Shown here: one piece after another, positions 20,383-28,874 of the stretch
Numbering within the stretch: position 1 is the first letter of the stretch
Layout of the letters: each line of letters starts with the position of its first letter
DNA from: Pseudomonas rustica
GTDB lineage: Bacteria; Pseudomonadota; Gammaproteobacteria; Pseudomonadales; Pseudomonadaceae
Direction: 5' to 3'
Length of the DNA stretch: 64,000 nucleotides
NCBI RefSeq assembly: GCF_018336155.1
Contig: NZ_JAGYHF010000006.1
Span: forward strand, 1 to 64,000
Made by a program: the position numbers and the translations under genes
Notes under the pieces: model-generated
The model's database searches: none
What the model was told of the DNA's origin: nothing
Seen by the model: only the letters and a program-made list of their open reading frames with translations

Positions 20383-21156
20383 CCAGAGTTTGCGAGTGAC
20401 CACCACGATGGCGTTTCCAGAATGGGATTGAGAAGCGTCGGGCAACGTTATCTCAGCGGCCGAACCGAGGCAACCGGGAATTAGCTTGCGCAGATCGTCG
20501 ATCACCAGCGCCGGCGACTCTTCGGCAATCGGTCGGCCATGGTTGTAGCCATAACTCAGCGCCACGCATTTGACCCCCGCCGCTTTCGCCGCCAGCACAT
20601 CGCTGCGCGAGTCGCCGACGAACAACGATTGCGAGGCCGGGATATTGGCCATTTTCATCACGAAGAACAGCGCTGCCGGGTCAGGCTTTTTCTGCGGCAA
20701 GGTATCGCCACCGATGATCCACTTGAAGTAGCGGCCGATTTTCATCTGATCCAGCAACGGCGCGACAAAGCGCTCGGGCTTGTTGGTGATCAGCGCCATG
20801 GCCACGCCTTGTTTGTGCAGCCACTTGAGGGTGTCGCGCACGCCGGGATAGACCACGGTCAGCTCATGGCTGGCGCCGTAAGCCTCCATGAACACTTCCA
20901 GCGCATGTTCGGCCTCGACGTCATCCACCGCCGAATGATCGATGCCACCGGCCAAAGCACGGCGCACCAGAACCGGCGCGCCGTTGCCAACCCACTCGCG
21001 CACCGCTTCGATGCCGGCAGGCTGGCGGCCGAGGGAGAGCAGCATGGTGTCCACCGCCGCTGCCAGGTCTGGAACCGAGTCGATCAGCGTGCCATCCAGA
21101 TCGAACATCACCAGCCGTGGCAGTTTTCCCGGGAACAGCTGCTCAAATCCGCTCAT
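20338..21156 (-). CDS. gph: phosphoglycolate phosphatase
   Basis: HAD-superfamily phosphatase that removes 2-phosphoglycolate formed by DNA repair or oxygenase side reactions. The 272-aa product has the DxD nucleophile motif [12 protein letters not shown] (about residues 17-28), ITNKPERF and [16 protein letters not shown]. The last 25 or so residues, from about 247, are not HAD-like: they end in [12 protein letters not shown] and match the trpGDC leader peptide, so trpE's leader is embedded in this frame. The ATG overlaps the rpe stop by 4 bases. The order rpe-gph-trpE suggests one transcript with attenuation before trpE. Confidence 0.93.
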   Translation of the reverse strand: MSGFEQLFPGKLPRLVMFDLDGTLIDSVPDLAAAVDTMLLSLGRQPAGIEAVREWVGNGAPVLVRRALAGGIDHSAVDDVEAEHALEVFMEAYGASHELTVVYPGVRDTLKWLHKQGVAMALITNKPERFVAPLLDQMKIGRYFKWIIGGDTLPQKKPDPAALFFVMKMANIPASQSLFVGDSRSDVLAAKAAGVKCVALSYGYNHGRPIAEESPALVIDDLRKLIPGCLGSAAEITLPDASQSHSGNAIVVVTRKLWMKVIKALARWRWRA

Positions 21157-21827
21157 GGGCGCGCCAGCGCCAGTTCGGAACGCATCTTGTCGATGACTTC
21201 CTGGTAGTTCGGCGCATTGAAGATTGCCGAGCCGGCGACAAAGGTATCAGCGCCTGCCGCGGCGATTTCGCGGATGTTGTTGACGTTGACACCGCCGTCG
21301 ATTTCCAGACGGATATCACGGCCCGAAGCATCAATGATCGCCCGCGCTTCACGCAGTTTGTCGAGGGTGCCGGGAATGAATTTCTGCCCGCCGAAGCCCG
21401 GGTTGACGCTCATCAGCAAGACCATGTCGACCTTGTCGATCACGTACTTGAGCACGTCCAGCGGGGTTGCCGGATTGAACACCAGACCGGATTTGCAGCC
21501 GCCTTCACGGATCAGCTGCAGCGAGCGATCAACGTGCAGCGTGGCTTCCGGGTGGAAAGTGATGTAGGTCGCGCCGGCTTCGATGAAATCGCCAACGATG
21601 CGATCCACCGGGCTGACCATCAGGTGCGCGTCGATCGGCGCGGTGACGCCGTACTTGCGCAACGCCGCGCAGACCATCGGGCCGATGGTCAGGTTGGGTA
21701 CGTAGTGGTTGTCCATGACGTCGAAGTGAACGAAGTCGGCGCCAGCGGCGAGAACATTGTCCACTTCCTCGCCGAGGCGGGCGAAGTCGGCGGAGAGAAT
21801 CGACGGAGCAATTACGAAGGGCTGCAT
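21153..21827 (-). CDS. rpe: ribulose-phosphate 3-epimerase
   Basis: Interconverts ribulose 5-phosphate and xylulose 5-phosphate in the pentose phosphate pathway. The 224-aa TIM barrel has [15 protein letters not shown], the metal-site [26 protein letters not shown] and the [11 protein letters not shown] motif. Length is standard. It is followed by gph with a 4-base overlap. Confidence 0.96.
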   Translation of the reverse strand: MQPFVIAPSILSADFARLGEEVDNVLAAGADFVHFDVMDNHYVPNLTIGPMVCAALRKYGVTAPIDAHLMVSPVDRIVGDFIEAGATYITFHPEATLHVDRSLQLIREGGCKSGLVFNPATPLDVLKYVIDKVDMVLLMSVNPGFGGQKFIPGTLDKLREARAIIDASGRDIRLEIDGGVNVNNIREIAAAGADTFVAGSAIFNAPNYQEVIDKMRSELALARP

Positions 21828-21906
21828 GACGCACCTTTTCTGAGCTAAATCACGATGGCGCGCATTGTAGCCTCATGCTTGAGCGCGCGCACCGTGACCG
21901 CGATGA

Positions 21907-23055
21907 TCAGTACGCCGCTCGGTAAATCTTCTCGATATCGACGGCGCTGAGTTTGCGCGGGTTGTTGCGCATCAAGCGCTCGATGCCCGCGGCTTCTGCG
22001 GCCATGGCCGGGATCGCGTCTTCCGGGACGCCGAAACTGCGCAGGCCGGCAGGAATTTCCACGGCCGCGCACAGATCGGTCATCGCCTGCACGGCTTTGT
22101 CCGCCGCCTCGGCTGCACTCAGATGAGCGGTCTTCACGCCCATGGCTTCGGCAATATCCTGCATGCGTTCGACGCAGGCCATCTTGTTCCAGGTCATGAC
22201 ATACGGCAGCAGCAAGGCATTGCTCACACCATGGGCAATGTTGAAGCGCCCGCCCAGCGGATACGCCAGCGCATGCACCGCACCGACCCCGGCATTGCCG
22301 AACGCCATGCCGGCCATCAGGCTGGCGGTGGCCATGTCTTCGCGGGCTTGCAGATTGGCGCCGTTGGCGTAGGCCTTGGGCAGGGCTTTGGCGATCAGCT
22401 TGATCGCGCCGATGGCCAGCGAGTCGGTGATCGGCGAGGCGTTGACCGACAGATAGGATTCGATGGCGTGCACCAGCGCGTCGACGCCACTGGCAGCGGT
22501 GACGCTGCGTGGGCAGGTCAGGGTCATTTGCGGGCTGACCAGCGCGACGTCCGGCAAAAGATAGTCGCTGACGATGCCTTTCTTCAGTTGCGCGACTTTG
22601 TCCGAAAGGATGGCGACGTTGGTGACTTCGGAACCGGTGCCGGCGGTAGTCGGGATGGCGATCAGCGGCGGGCCTTTGCGCGGCACCTGATCGACGCCGA
22701 ACAGATCTTCCAGCGCACCGTGATATCCGGCGTAGGCCGCAACACTTTTGGCGATGTCGATAGCACTGCCGCCACCGAGGCCGATCAAGCCGTCATGCCC
22801 GCCCTCGCGGTACACGCGCATGCAGTCTTCGACGATGGCGATTTCCGGGTCTGGCAATACGCGGTCGAAAATCTCGTACTCGCGCCCGCCCAATTGGCAC
22901 AACGCCAGCTCGACCGTGCCGGATTTGACCAGCGCCGCGTCGGTGACGATCAGCGGGTTGTCGATGTCGAGGCGCGTGAGTTCGGCGGCCAGTTGCTCGA
23001 TGGCGGCGGCACCGGTGATCAGTTTGTGAGCGATTTTGAACTGGGACAGACTCAT
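21907..23055 (-). CDS. iron-containing alcohol dehydrogenase
   Basis: Fe(II)-dependent group III alcohol dehydrogenase. The 382-aa product has the nucleotide-binding GLGGGSAIDIAKSVA motif (about 95-109). Metal-ligand histidines lie in GVGAVHALAYPLGGRFNIAH (about 262-281). It ends with a typical NPRKLSAVDIEKIYRAAY tail. Start at ATG 23055 (MSLSQFKIAH) rather than 12 codons upstream. Substrate unknown. I do not recall it at this spot in P. aeruginosa, so it may be lineage-specific; a REP cluster separates it from agtD. Confidence 0.85.
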   Translation of the reverse strand: MSLSQFKIAHKLITGAAAIEQLAAELTRLDIDNPLIVTDAALVKSGTVELALCQLGGREYEIFDRVLPDPEIAIVEDCMRVYREGGHDGLIGLGGGSAIDIAKSVAAYAGYHGALEDLFGVDQVPRKGPPLIAIPTTAGTGSEVTNVAILSDKVAQLKKGIVSDYLLPDVALVSPQMTLTCPRSVTAASGVDALVHAIESYLSVNASPITDSLAIGAIKLIAKALPKAYANGANLQAREDMATASLMAGMAFGNAGVGAVHALAYPLGGRFNIAHGVSNALLLPYVMTWNKMACVERMQDIAEAMGVKTAHLSAAEAADKAVQAMTDLCAAVEIPAGLRSFGVPEDAIPAMAAEAAGIERLMRNNPRKLSAVDIEKIYRAAY

Positions 23056-23168
23056 CGTGCGCAGCCTCTTATAGATGTGGGAGCTGGGCACAAGATTAGC
23101 TGGGGATTTGGGGTTGTCTGCTATTCACTCCATGAATGACCCAGTCGCGAGGACGGTACTCCCTGATT

Positions 23169-23273
23169 GTTCCCACGCTCTGCGTGGGAATACAGCCGGG
23201 GACGCTCTGCGTCCCATCCTCGAGCGGGAACGCGGAGCGTCCCGAGAGACATTCCCACGCAGAGCGTGGGAAC
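23169..23273. repeat. REP cluster (TTCCCACGCTCTGCGTGGGAA family), copy 1
   Basis: Outer arms 23169-23191 and 23251-23273 are inverted copies of 23 bp, each itself a dyad. Between them lie inner GACGCTCTGCGTC-type palindromes. It sits between agtD and the alcohol dehydrogenase gene. A second copy is at 25428-25534. Confidence 0.93.
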
Positions 23274-23281
23274 GATCAGCG

Positions 23282-24106
23282 TCAGACCTGAGCAGTACGC
23301 AGTTTTTCGCTGCGGCCACGTAGCCATTCCAGGGTCAGCAGCAGGATGACCGAGAACGCAATCAGCAACGTCGCAGCAGCGGCAATCGTCGGGCTGAGGT
23401 TCTCGCGAATCCCGCTAAACATCTGCCGAGGCAACGTCGCCTGCTCAGGCCCCGCAAGAAACAACGTCACCACCACCTCGTCAAACGAAGTTGCAAAGGC
23501 AAACAGCGCCCCGGAAATCACCCCCGGCGCAATCAGCGGCAACGTCACCCGACGAAACGCGGTCAGCGGTGATGCACCGAGACTCGCCGCCGCCCGCACC
23601 AGATTGTGGTTAAACCCCTGCAACGTCGCCGACACCGTGATGATCACAAACGGCACGCCCAGCACCGCATGCACGACGATCAGCGAGAAAAAGCTGTTAC
23701 CCAACCCCAACGGCGCAAAGAACAGATAACTCGCCACACCAATGATCACCACCGGCACCACCATCGGCGAAATCACCAGCGCCATTACCAGCGCTTTACC
23801 GGGGAAGTCACCGCGAGTCAGGCCAATCGCCGCCAGCGTACCGAAGATCATCGCCAGCACAGTCGCCGCCGGAGCAACGATGATGCTGTTCTTCAGCGCG
23901 CGCATCCATTCCGCCGAGGCGAAGAAGTCGTGGTACCACTGCAGCGAGAAACCCTGCAGCGGATAGACCAGAAAACTCCCCGAGTTGAACGACAGCGGAA
24001 TAATCACCAGCACCGGCAGAATCAGGAACAACAGAATCAGGCCGCAGAGGATCCGCAGGCTGTAGAACCACACCCGTTCAATGGGCGACATGTAAGGACT
24101 CAGCAT
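23282..24106 (-). CDS. agtD: ABC transporter permease (GABA/5-aminovalerate type)
   Basis: Inner-membrane permease of the PotC/PotI type. The 274-aa product has six predicted membrane segments and the permease EAA loop VRAAASLGASPLTAFRRVTL (about 184-203). Last gene of the agtABCD-like set, 12 bp after agtC. The gene order ATPase, binding protein, two permeases, with agtRS nearby and rpe-gph-trpE on the other side, matches the P. aeruginosa agt locus, from which the symbol is taken. Substrate assignment is by synteny. Confidence 0.8.
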   Translation of the reverse strand: MLSPYMSPIERVWFYSLRILCGLILLFLILPVLVIIPLSFNSGSFLVYPLQGFSLQWYHDFFASAEWMRALKNSIIVAPAATVLAMIFGTLAAIGLTRGDFPGKALVMALVISPMVVPVVIIGVASYLFFAPLGLGNSFFSLIVVHAVLGVPFVIITVSATLQGFNHNLVRAAASLGASPLTAFRRVTLPLIAPGVISGALFAFATSFDEVVVTLFLAGPEQATLPRQMFSGIRENLSPTIAAAATLLIAFSVILLLTLEWLRGRSEKLRTAQV

Positions 24107-24118
24107 CTCGAATTCCCC

Positions 24119-25366
24119 TTAGCTCAGGCGCAGGCGACTGGCGCCGACCAGCCAGCTGTAAATCAGATAAAGCACCACGGTCGCCAGCAGCAACAATCCG
24201 CCGAGTGCGGTGGCCATGCCCCAGTTGATGCTGGTGTTGGTGTAGAAGGCGACGAAGTAGCTGACCATTTGATCGTTCGGGCTGCCGAGCAACGCCGGGG
24301 TGATGTAGTAGCCGATGGCGAGGATGAACACCAACAGGCAACCGGCGCCGACACCGGCGTAGGTCTGCGGGAAGTACACCCGCCAGAAACTGGCGAATGG
24401 GTGGCAGCCGAGGGAAATCGCCGCGCGCATGTAGGTCGGCGAGATGCCTTTCATCACGCTGTAGATCGGCAGGATCATGAACGGCAGCAGGATGTGCACC
24501 ATCGAGATGTACACGCCGGTGCGGTTGAACACCAGTTCCAGCGGTTTATCGATGATGCCCATGGCCATCAGCCCGCTGTTGATCAGCCCGCCGGATTGCA
24601 GCAGCACGATCCACGCAGCAACGCGCACCAGAATCGACGTCCAGAACGGCAGCAGCACCAGAATCATCAGCAGGTTGCTCTGCCGCGATGGCAGATTCGC
24701 CAGCAGGTAGGCCAGTGGATAGGCGAGCAACAGGCAGATCACTGTGATCACCAGGCCCATCCAGAACGTGCGGGCAAAGATGTCGAGGTAGATCGCCTGA
24801 TCCGGGGTGGCCGGGGCGATTTCGCCGAGGTCGTCGATGCGGTGATCGACGGACGCCAGCAAGTAATAAGGCGTGATGCTGCTGGTGTTGCGTTTGACCG
24901 CTTGCCAGTAGGCCGGATCGCCCCAACGTTCGTCGAGTGCTTCCAGCGCTTCTTTATAAGAGGCCGGTTCGCTGGCGAAGGGTAGCGCCCGGGCGGTTTT
25001 GGTCAACAGGCTGCGATAGCCGGCCAACTCCATGTTCAAGCGCTTGGACAGATCGCCCAGCGTCTGGTTTTTGCGTGCTTCGGCGAGGTCTTCGCCGGCG
25101 GCTTTGTAGACCGGTTCAGCGGGCAGGCCGCGACCGTCCCAACTGGCGATGGCCGCCACGGTGCGCGGCATGCCGCCGACCACTTCGGGGTTGCCGACGC
25201 TTTTGTAGAGCAGCGCCACGATCGGCACCAGAAACACCAGCAACAGAAACAGCACCAACGGCGCGATCAGCGCTTGAGCCTTCCAGCGGTTGACCCGCTC
25301 GGCGCGCTTGAGCTTCTGCTTCAAGGTGGGGCTGTTGCCCTCGTTCAGGGGAACGGCGATGGCCAT
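24119..25366 (-). CDS. agtC: ABC transporter permease (GABA/5-aminovalerate type)
   Basis: Permease of the PotB/PotH type. At 415 aa it is longer than usual because of a periplasmic insertion of over 100 residues after the first membrane segment (about 70-190). The C-terminal half has the remaining segments and an EAA-like loop around YMRAAISLGCHPFASFWRVY. Start at ATG 25366 (MAIAVPLNEG). About 200 bp holding a REP cluster separates it from agtB, so permease expression may be set apart from binding-protein expression. Confidence 0.8.
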   Translation of the reverse strand: MAIAVPLNEGNSPTLKQKLKRAERVNRWKAQALIAPLVLFLLLVFLVPIVALLYKSVGNPEVVGGMPRTVAAIASWDGRGLPAEPVYKAAGEDLAEARKNQTLGDLSKRLNMELAGYRSLLTKTARALPFASEPASYKEALEALDERWGDPAYWQAVKRNTSSITPYYLLASVDHRIDDLGEIAPATPDQAIYLDIFARTFWMGLVITVICLLLAYPLAYLLANLPSRQSNLLMILVLLPFWTSILVRVAAWIVLLQSGGLINSGLMAMGIIDKPLELVFNRTGVYISMVHILLPFMILPIYSVMKGISPTYMRAAISLGCHPFASFWRVYFPQTYAGVGAGCLLVFILAIGYYITPALLGSPNDQMVSYFVAFYTNTSINWGMATALGGLLLLATVVLYLIYSWLVGASRLRLS

Positions 25367-25427
25367 GACGTACTCCGCAAATCTTTGATCGTTACAGAGG
25401 CGGCGAACCACCTCGAACTTTAGCTAC

Positions 25428-25534
25428 TGATCGTTCCCACGCTCTGCGTGGGCACGCATCCAGTGACGCTCTGCGTCACACGAGGACGCGGAGCGTCCCG
25501 GGCGGCATTCCCACGCAGAGCGTGGGAACGATCA
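25428..25534. repeat. REP cluster (TTCCCACGCTCTGCGTGGGAA family), copy 2
   Basis: 25-bp inverted outer arms (25428-25452 and 25510-25534) with inner GACGCTCTGCGTC-like dyads. Located between agtB and agtC within the transporter operon. Confidence 0.93.
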
Positions 25535-25564
25535 TCTGGTACACCGTCGGCCCGTGTGACGTGC

Positions 25565-26608
25565 TTATTTCGCAGCCCAGGAGTTGAAGCGCTGCTCCAG
25601 TTGCTCGCCGTTGTCAGCCCAGAAGCTGACGTCGATCTGCACCTGGTTGGCGATGTTTTCCGGGGTGGTCGGCATGTCTTTCAGGACGTCCTTGGCCAGC
25701 AGCGGTACGGCCTGGGTGTTGGCCGGGCCGTAGGCGATGTTTTCCGAGTAGGTCTTCTGCTGCTGCGGCTGCACCGAGTAGGCGATGAATTTCTTCGCCG
25801 CTTCCGCACGCTTGGCGTCGAGACCTTTCGGGATCGCCCAGGCGTCGAAGTCGTAGATGCCGCCGTTCCACACCACTTTCAGGTTGGATTCTTTCTGCAC
25901 GGCAGCGATGCGGCCGTTGTAAGCCGAGCTCATAACCACGTCACCGGAAGCGAGGTATTGCGGCGGTTGCGCGCCGGCTTCCCACCACTGGATGCTCGGT
26001 TTCAGCTCATCGAGTTTCTTGAACGCACGATCCTGACCGTCCTTGCTCGCCAGCACTTTGTAGACGTCTTTCGGCGCCACGCCATCGGCCATCAAGGCGA
26101 ATTCGAGGGTGTACTTGGCACCTTTACGCAGGCCACGTTTGCCCGGGAACTGCTTGGTGTCCCAGAAATCCGCCCAACTGGTCGGTGCGGTTTTCAGCTT
26201 GTCGGCGTTGTAAGCCAGCACGGTCGACCACACAAAGAAACCTACGCCGCACGGCTGAATCGCGCCTTTAACGTAGTCTTCGGATTTGCCGAACAGCGCC
26301 GGGTCGAGTTGTTCGAACATGTCTTCGTCACAACCACGGGACAGTTCTGGCGATTCAACTTCGACCAAGTCCCACGACACGCTCTTGGTGTCGACCATGG
26401 CTTTGACCTTGGCCATTTCGCCGTTGTATTCGCCGGCGACGATCTTGCCGTTGCCCGCCGCTTCCCACGGTGCATAGAAGGCTTTGACTTGCGCCGCCTT
26501 GTTCGCCCCGCCAAACGAGACCACGGTCAAATCCGGGCCAGCGGCCATTGCGCTTGCCGCACCCATCAGGCCCAGGGTCAGGGCGGTGAACTTCAGGGAT
26601 CTCAACAT
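25565..26608 (-). CDS. agtB: periplasmic substrate-binding protein
   Basis: PotD/PotF-like extracellular solute-binding protein. The 347-aa precursor has a signal peptide with likely cleavage after ASAMAA (about residue 23). The mature part begins GPDLTVVSFGGANKAA and is Trp-rich at the ligand cleft (SIQWWEAG, VVWNGGIYDFDAW). The Agt system of P. aeruginosa takes up 4-aminobutyrate and 5-aminovalerate; that ligand is inferred here from locus identity. It lies between agtA (48 bp upstream) and agtC. Confidence 0.82.
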   Translation of the reverse strand: MLRSLKFTALTLGLMGAASAMAAGPDLTVVSFGGANKAAQVKAFYAPWEAAGNGKIVAGEYNGEMAKVKAMVDTKSVSWDLVEVESPELSRGCDEDMFEQLDPALFGKSEDYVKGAIQPCGVGFFVWSTVLAYNADKLKTAPTSWADFWDTKQFPGKRGLRKGAKYTLEFALMADGVAPKDVYKVLASKDGQDRAFKKLDELKPSIQWWEAGAQPPQYLASGDVVMSSAYNGRIAAVQKESNLKVVWNGGIYDFDAWAIPKGLDAKRAEAAKKFIAYSVQPQQQKTYSENIAYGPANTQAVPLLAKDVLKDMPTTPENIANQVQIDVSFWADNGEQLEQRFNSWAAK

Positions 26609-26656
26609 TTATTGTTCTCTCCACGTGCAGGGTTGGTGTTGGTATTGCCGGGGCGA

Positions 26657-27781
26657 TCAGTTCGCCTCTAAAAGCGGATCAAGCGCGCGAACGTGCTCGA
26701 CCTGCCAGCCAAGCGGTACCACGTCACCGAGGGCGAGCGCGGGATCGAGCTCGGCAATCGGTTGTTTCACGAAGAAGTCGGTCTTGCCGCAGACTTCCAG
26801 GCGCACCCGGACGTGGTCGCCCAGATAGATGAATTCCGCCACCCTCCCTGAGAAGCGGTTAACGCATTGATCGCTCGAACCGTTGAGGCTGACGCGCTCC
26901 GGACGGATCGACAGGGTCACCGGTTCGCCGGTCTTGCCGACATTGACCGCCAGCGCCTCGACCTTTTCGCCACGGCCCAACTCGACCACGCAACGTTCGC
27001 CGGTCTGGCTGAGCAGACGGCCGTTGAGGCGGTTGTTCTCGCCGATGAAATTGGCGACGAAGGTGTTTTTCGGTTCTTCGTAGAGGCTGCGCGGCGGAGC
27101 AATCTGCTGGATTTCGCCCTGATGAAAGACCGCGACGCGGTCAGACATGGTCAGCGCTTCACCCTGATCGTGGGTCACGTAGACCACGGTCACGCCGAGG
27201 CGCTGGTGCAGGTGTTTGATTTCCATCTGCATGTGTTCACGCAATTGTTTGTCGAGGGCGCCGAGGGGTTCGTCCATCAGCACCAGTTGCGGTTCGAACA
27301 CCAATGCGCGAGCCAGCGCCACACGTTGCTGCTGACCACCGGACAACTGCGCCGGGTAGCGCGAGGCGAATGCGTCAAGCTGCACCATGCTCAGGACTTT
27401 CTTGACCTTGTCGTTGACGTCGCTCTTGTTCAGGCCGCGCACGCTCAGCGGGAAGGCGAGGTTTTCAGCGACGGTCATGTGCGGGAACAGCGCGTAATTC
27501 TGAAACACCATGCCGATGTCGCGCTTATGCGGCGGCACGTTATTGATCGAACGCCCGGCCAGCAGAATTTCGCCGGCAGTCGGCGTTTCGAAACCGGCGA
27601 GCATCATCAGGCTGGTGGTTTTCCCGGAACCGGACGGCCCGAGCAGGGTAAGAAATTCGCCTTTGCGAATGTCCAGGTTGAGGTCTTTGACGATCAGGTT
27701 CTCGCCGTCGTAGCTCTTCTGCACTCCACGAAAGCTGACCAGCACATCACTGGCCCCTGCGTTTGTATCGACCTGGCTCAT
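26657..27781 (-). CDS. agtA: ABC transporter ATP-binding protein
   Basis: PotA-like ATPase of 374 aa with Walker A GPSGSGKTT (about 48-56), Q-loop, signature LSGGQQQRVALARAL, Walker B LVLMDEP and switch histidine in YVTHDQGEAL. A C-terminal TOBE domain (about 280-370) follows. The ATG at 27781 follows AAAGGTG with good spacing; a GTG two codons earlier is possible. First gene of the agtABCD-like operon; its promoter must lie in 27782-27840. Confidence 0.87.
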   Translation of the reverse strand: MSQVDTNAGASDVLVSFRGVQKSYDGENLIVKDLNLDIRKGEFLTLLGPSGSGKTTSLMMLAGFETPTAGEILLAGRSINNVPPHKRDIGMVFQNYALFPHMTVAENLAFPLSVRGLNKSDVNDKVKKVLSMVQLDAFASRYPAQLSGGQQQRVALARALVFEPQLVLMDEPLGALDKQLREHMQMEIKHLHQRLGVTVVYVTHDQGEALTMSDRVAVFHQGEIQQIAPPRSLYEEPKNTFVANFIGENNRLNGRLLSQTGERCVVELGRGEKVEALAVNVGKTGEPVTLSIRPERVSLNGSSDQCVNRFSGRVAEFIYLGDHVRVRLEVCGKTDFFVKQPIAELDPALALGDVVPLGWQVEHVRALDPLLEAN

Positions 27782-28044
27782 ACCCACACCTTTGTTGTTG
27801 ATGACTGCTTGTGGATTAAGCCTAGTGGTTGCTGACAGGCACGCAAATCGGGGCGCAGGAGAGAATCGCCTCAGCCGGATGGAAGGTTGGGGGTAGGGAT
27901 TGCCCTACAAGGATGGCGCTAACGGATAAGGCAGTGGCGAGGGGTGAGCGGCGAGCTGCAAGAACAAGCAAAAAACGCGTGTCGCTAACAGATATGCCCA
28001 CACAGCGTCAGCCATGAACGCGAACGGGATGCCACTCGGTTCTA

Positions 28045-28127
28045 CTGTAGGAGCTGCCGAAGGCTGCGATCTTTTGATCTTGCTGTTTATAAAGTCAAAA
28101 GATCGCAGCCTTCGGCAGCTCCTACAG
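28045..28127. repeat. REP inverted repeat (GGAGCTGCC family)
   Basis: 33-bp perfect arms (28045-28077 and 28095-28127) and a 17-base loop. It lies directly after agtR and fills much of the 350-bp agtA-agtR gap. The rest of that gap (27860-28044) shows no gene or clear signal. Confidence 0.95.
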
Positions 28128-28136
28128 GGGGCGGGT

Positions 28137-28772
28137 TCAGAGGAGTTTGTGTTCCATCGCGTATTTGACCAGTTCGGCCAGCGAGGTGATGTTGAGCTTC
28201 TGCATCAGCCGCGCCTTGTGGGTGCTGATGGTTTTGCTGCTCAGCGCCAGTTGCTGGGCGATGTCGTTGACGTTGGCGCCTTGGGCCAGGCGCTCGAACA
28301 CTGAAAATTCACGTTCGGAGAGAAGAGAGTGCAATGGCCTGGCATCGGTCAAACCGACTTCAAAAACCATCCGATCCGCCAGATCCGGGTCGATATAACG
28401 CCCACCCGCCGCGACCTTGCGGATCGCCGTGAGCAACAGCGCCGGATCGCTGTCCTTGGTCGCATAACCGGCCGCGCCGACCTTCAACGCGCGAGCAGCC
28501 ATCTGCGCTTCGTCGTGCATCGACAGCACCAGAATCGCCGGCGGATTGGTCAGTGCACGAATCCGTGGGATCGCCTCCAGGCCATTGACCCCGGGCATGG
28601 AGATGTCGAGCAGCACCACTTCGCACGGCACATGGCGCAGGGTTTCGAGCAGTTGTTCGCCATTGCTCGCCTCGCCCGCCACTTGCAGATCCTTGGCCAG
28701 GCCGATCAATTGCTTGATGCCCTCACGGACGATGGTGTGGTCTTCGGCTACCAGTACACGGATCACTTGCAC
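28137..28772 (-). CDS. agtR: LuxR-family response regulator AgtR
   Basis: NarL/LuxR-type regulator of 211 aa with an N-terminal receiver domain (phospho-acceptor Asp about 56 in VVLLDISMPG). The C-terminal LuxR helix-turn-helix (about 145-205) includes GANVNDIAQQLALSSKTIST. In P. aeruginosa AgtSR switches on agtABCD in response to 5-aminovalerate/GABA and AgtR has been linked to peptidoglycan sensing. Its kinase gene agtS lies upstream, separated by a REP pair. Confidence 0.85.
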   Translation of the reverse strand: MQVIRVLVAEDHTIVREGIKQLIGLAKDLQVAGEASNGEQLLETLRHVPCEVVLLDISMPGVNGLEAIPRIRALTNPPAILVLSMHDEAQMAARALKVGAAGYATKDSDPALLLTAIRKVAAGGRYIDPDLADRMVFEVGLTDARPLHSLLSEREFSVFERLAQGANVNDIAQQLALSSKTISTHKARLMQKLNITSLAELVKYAMEHKLL

Positions 28773-28798
28773 TCTCCTCGGTTGTTGTTTTTAAGGGC

Positions 28799-28874
28799 AA
28801 AAGATCGCAGCCTGCGGCAGCTCCTACATTGATCGCACACCCCCTGTAGGAGCTGCCGAAGGCTGCGATCTTTT
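28799..28874. repeat. REP inverted repeat between agtS and agtR
   Basis: 30-base arms at 28799-28828 and 28845-28874, one mismatch type (CCTGCGG against CGAAGG). The right arm overlaps the agtS stop codon (28873-28875). Confidence 0.93.

Noticed and set aside
23606..24985. Open frame of 459 codons opposite the agt permeases
   Set aside because: Extremely His/Gln/Arg-rich translation, typical of the reverse strand of membrane-protein genes.
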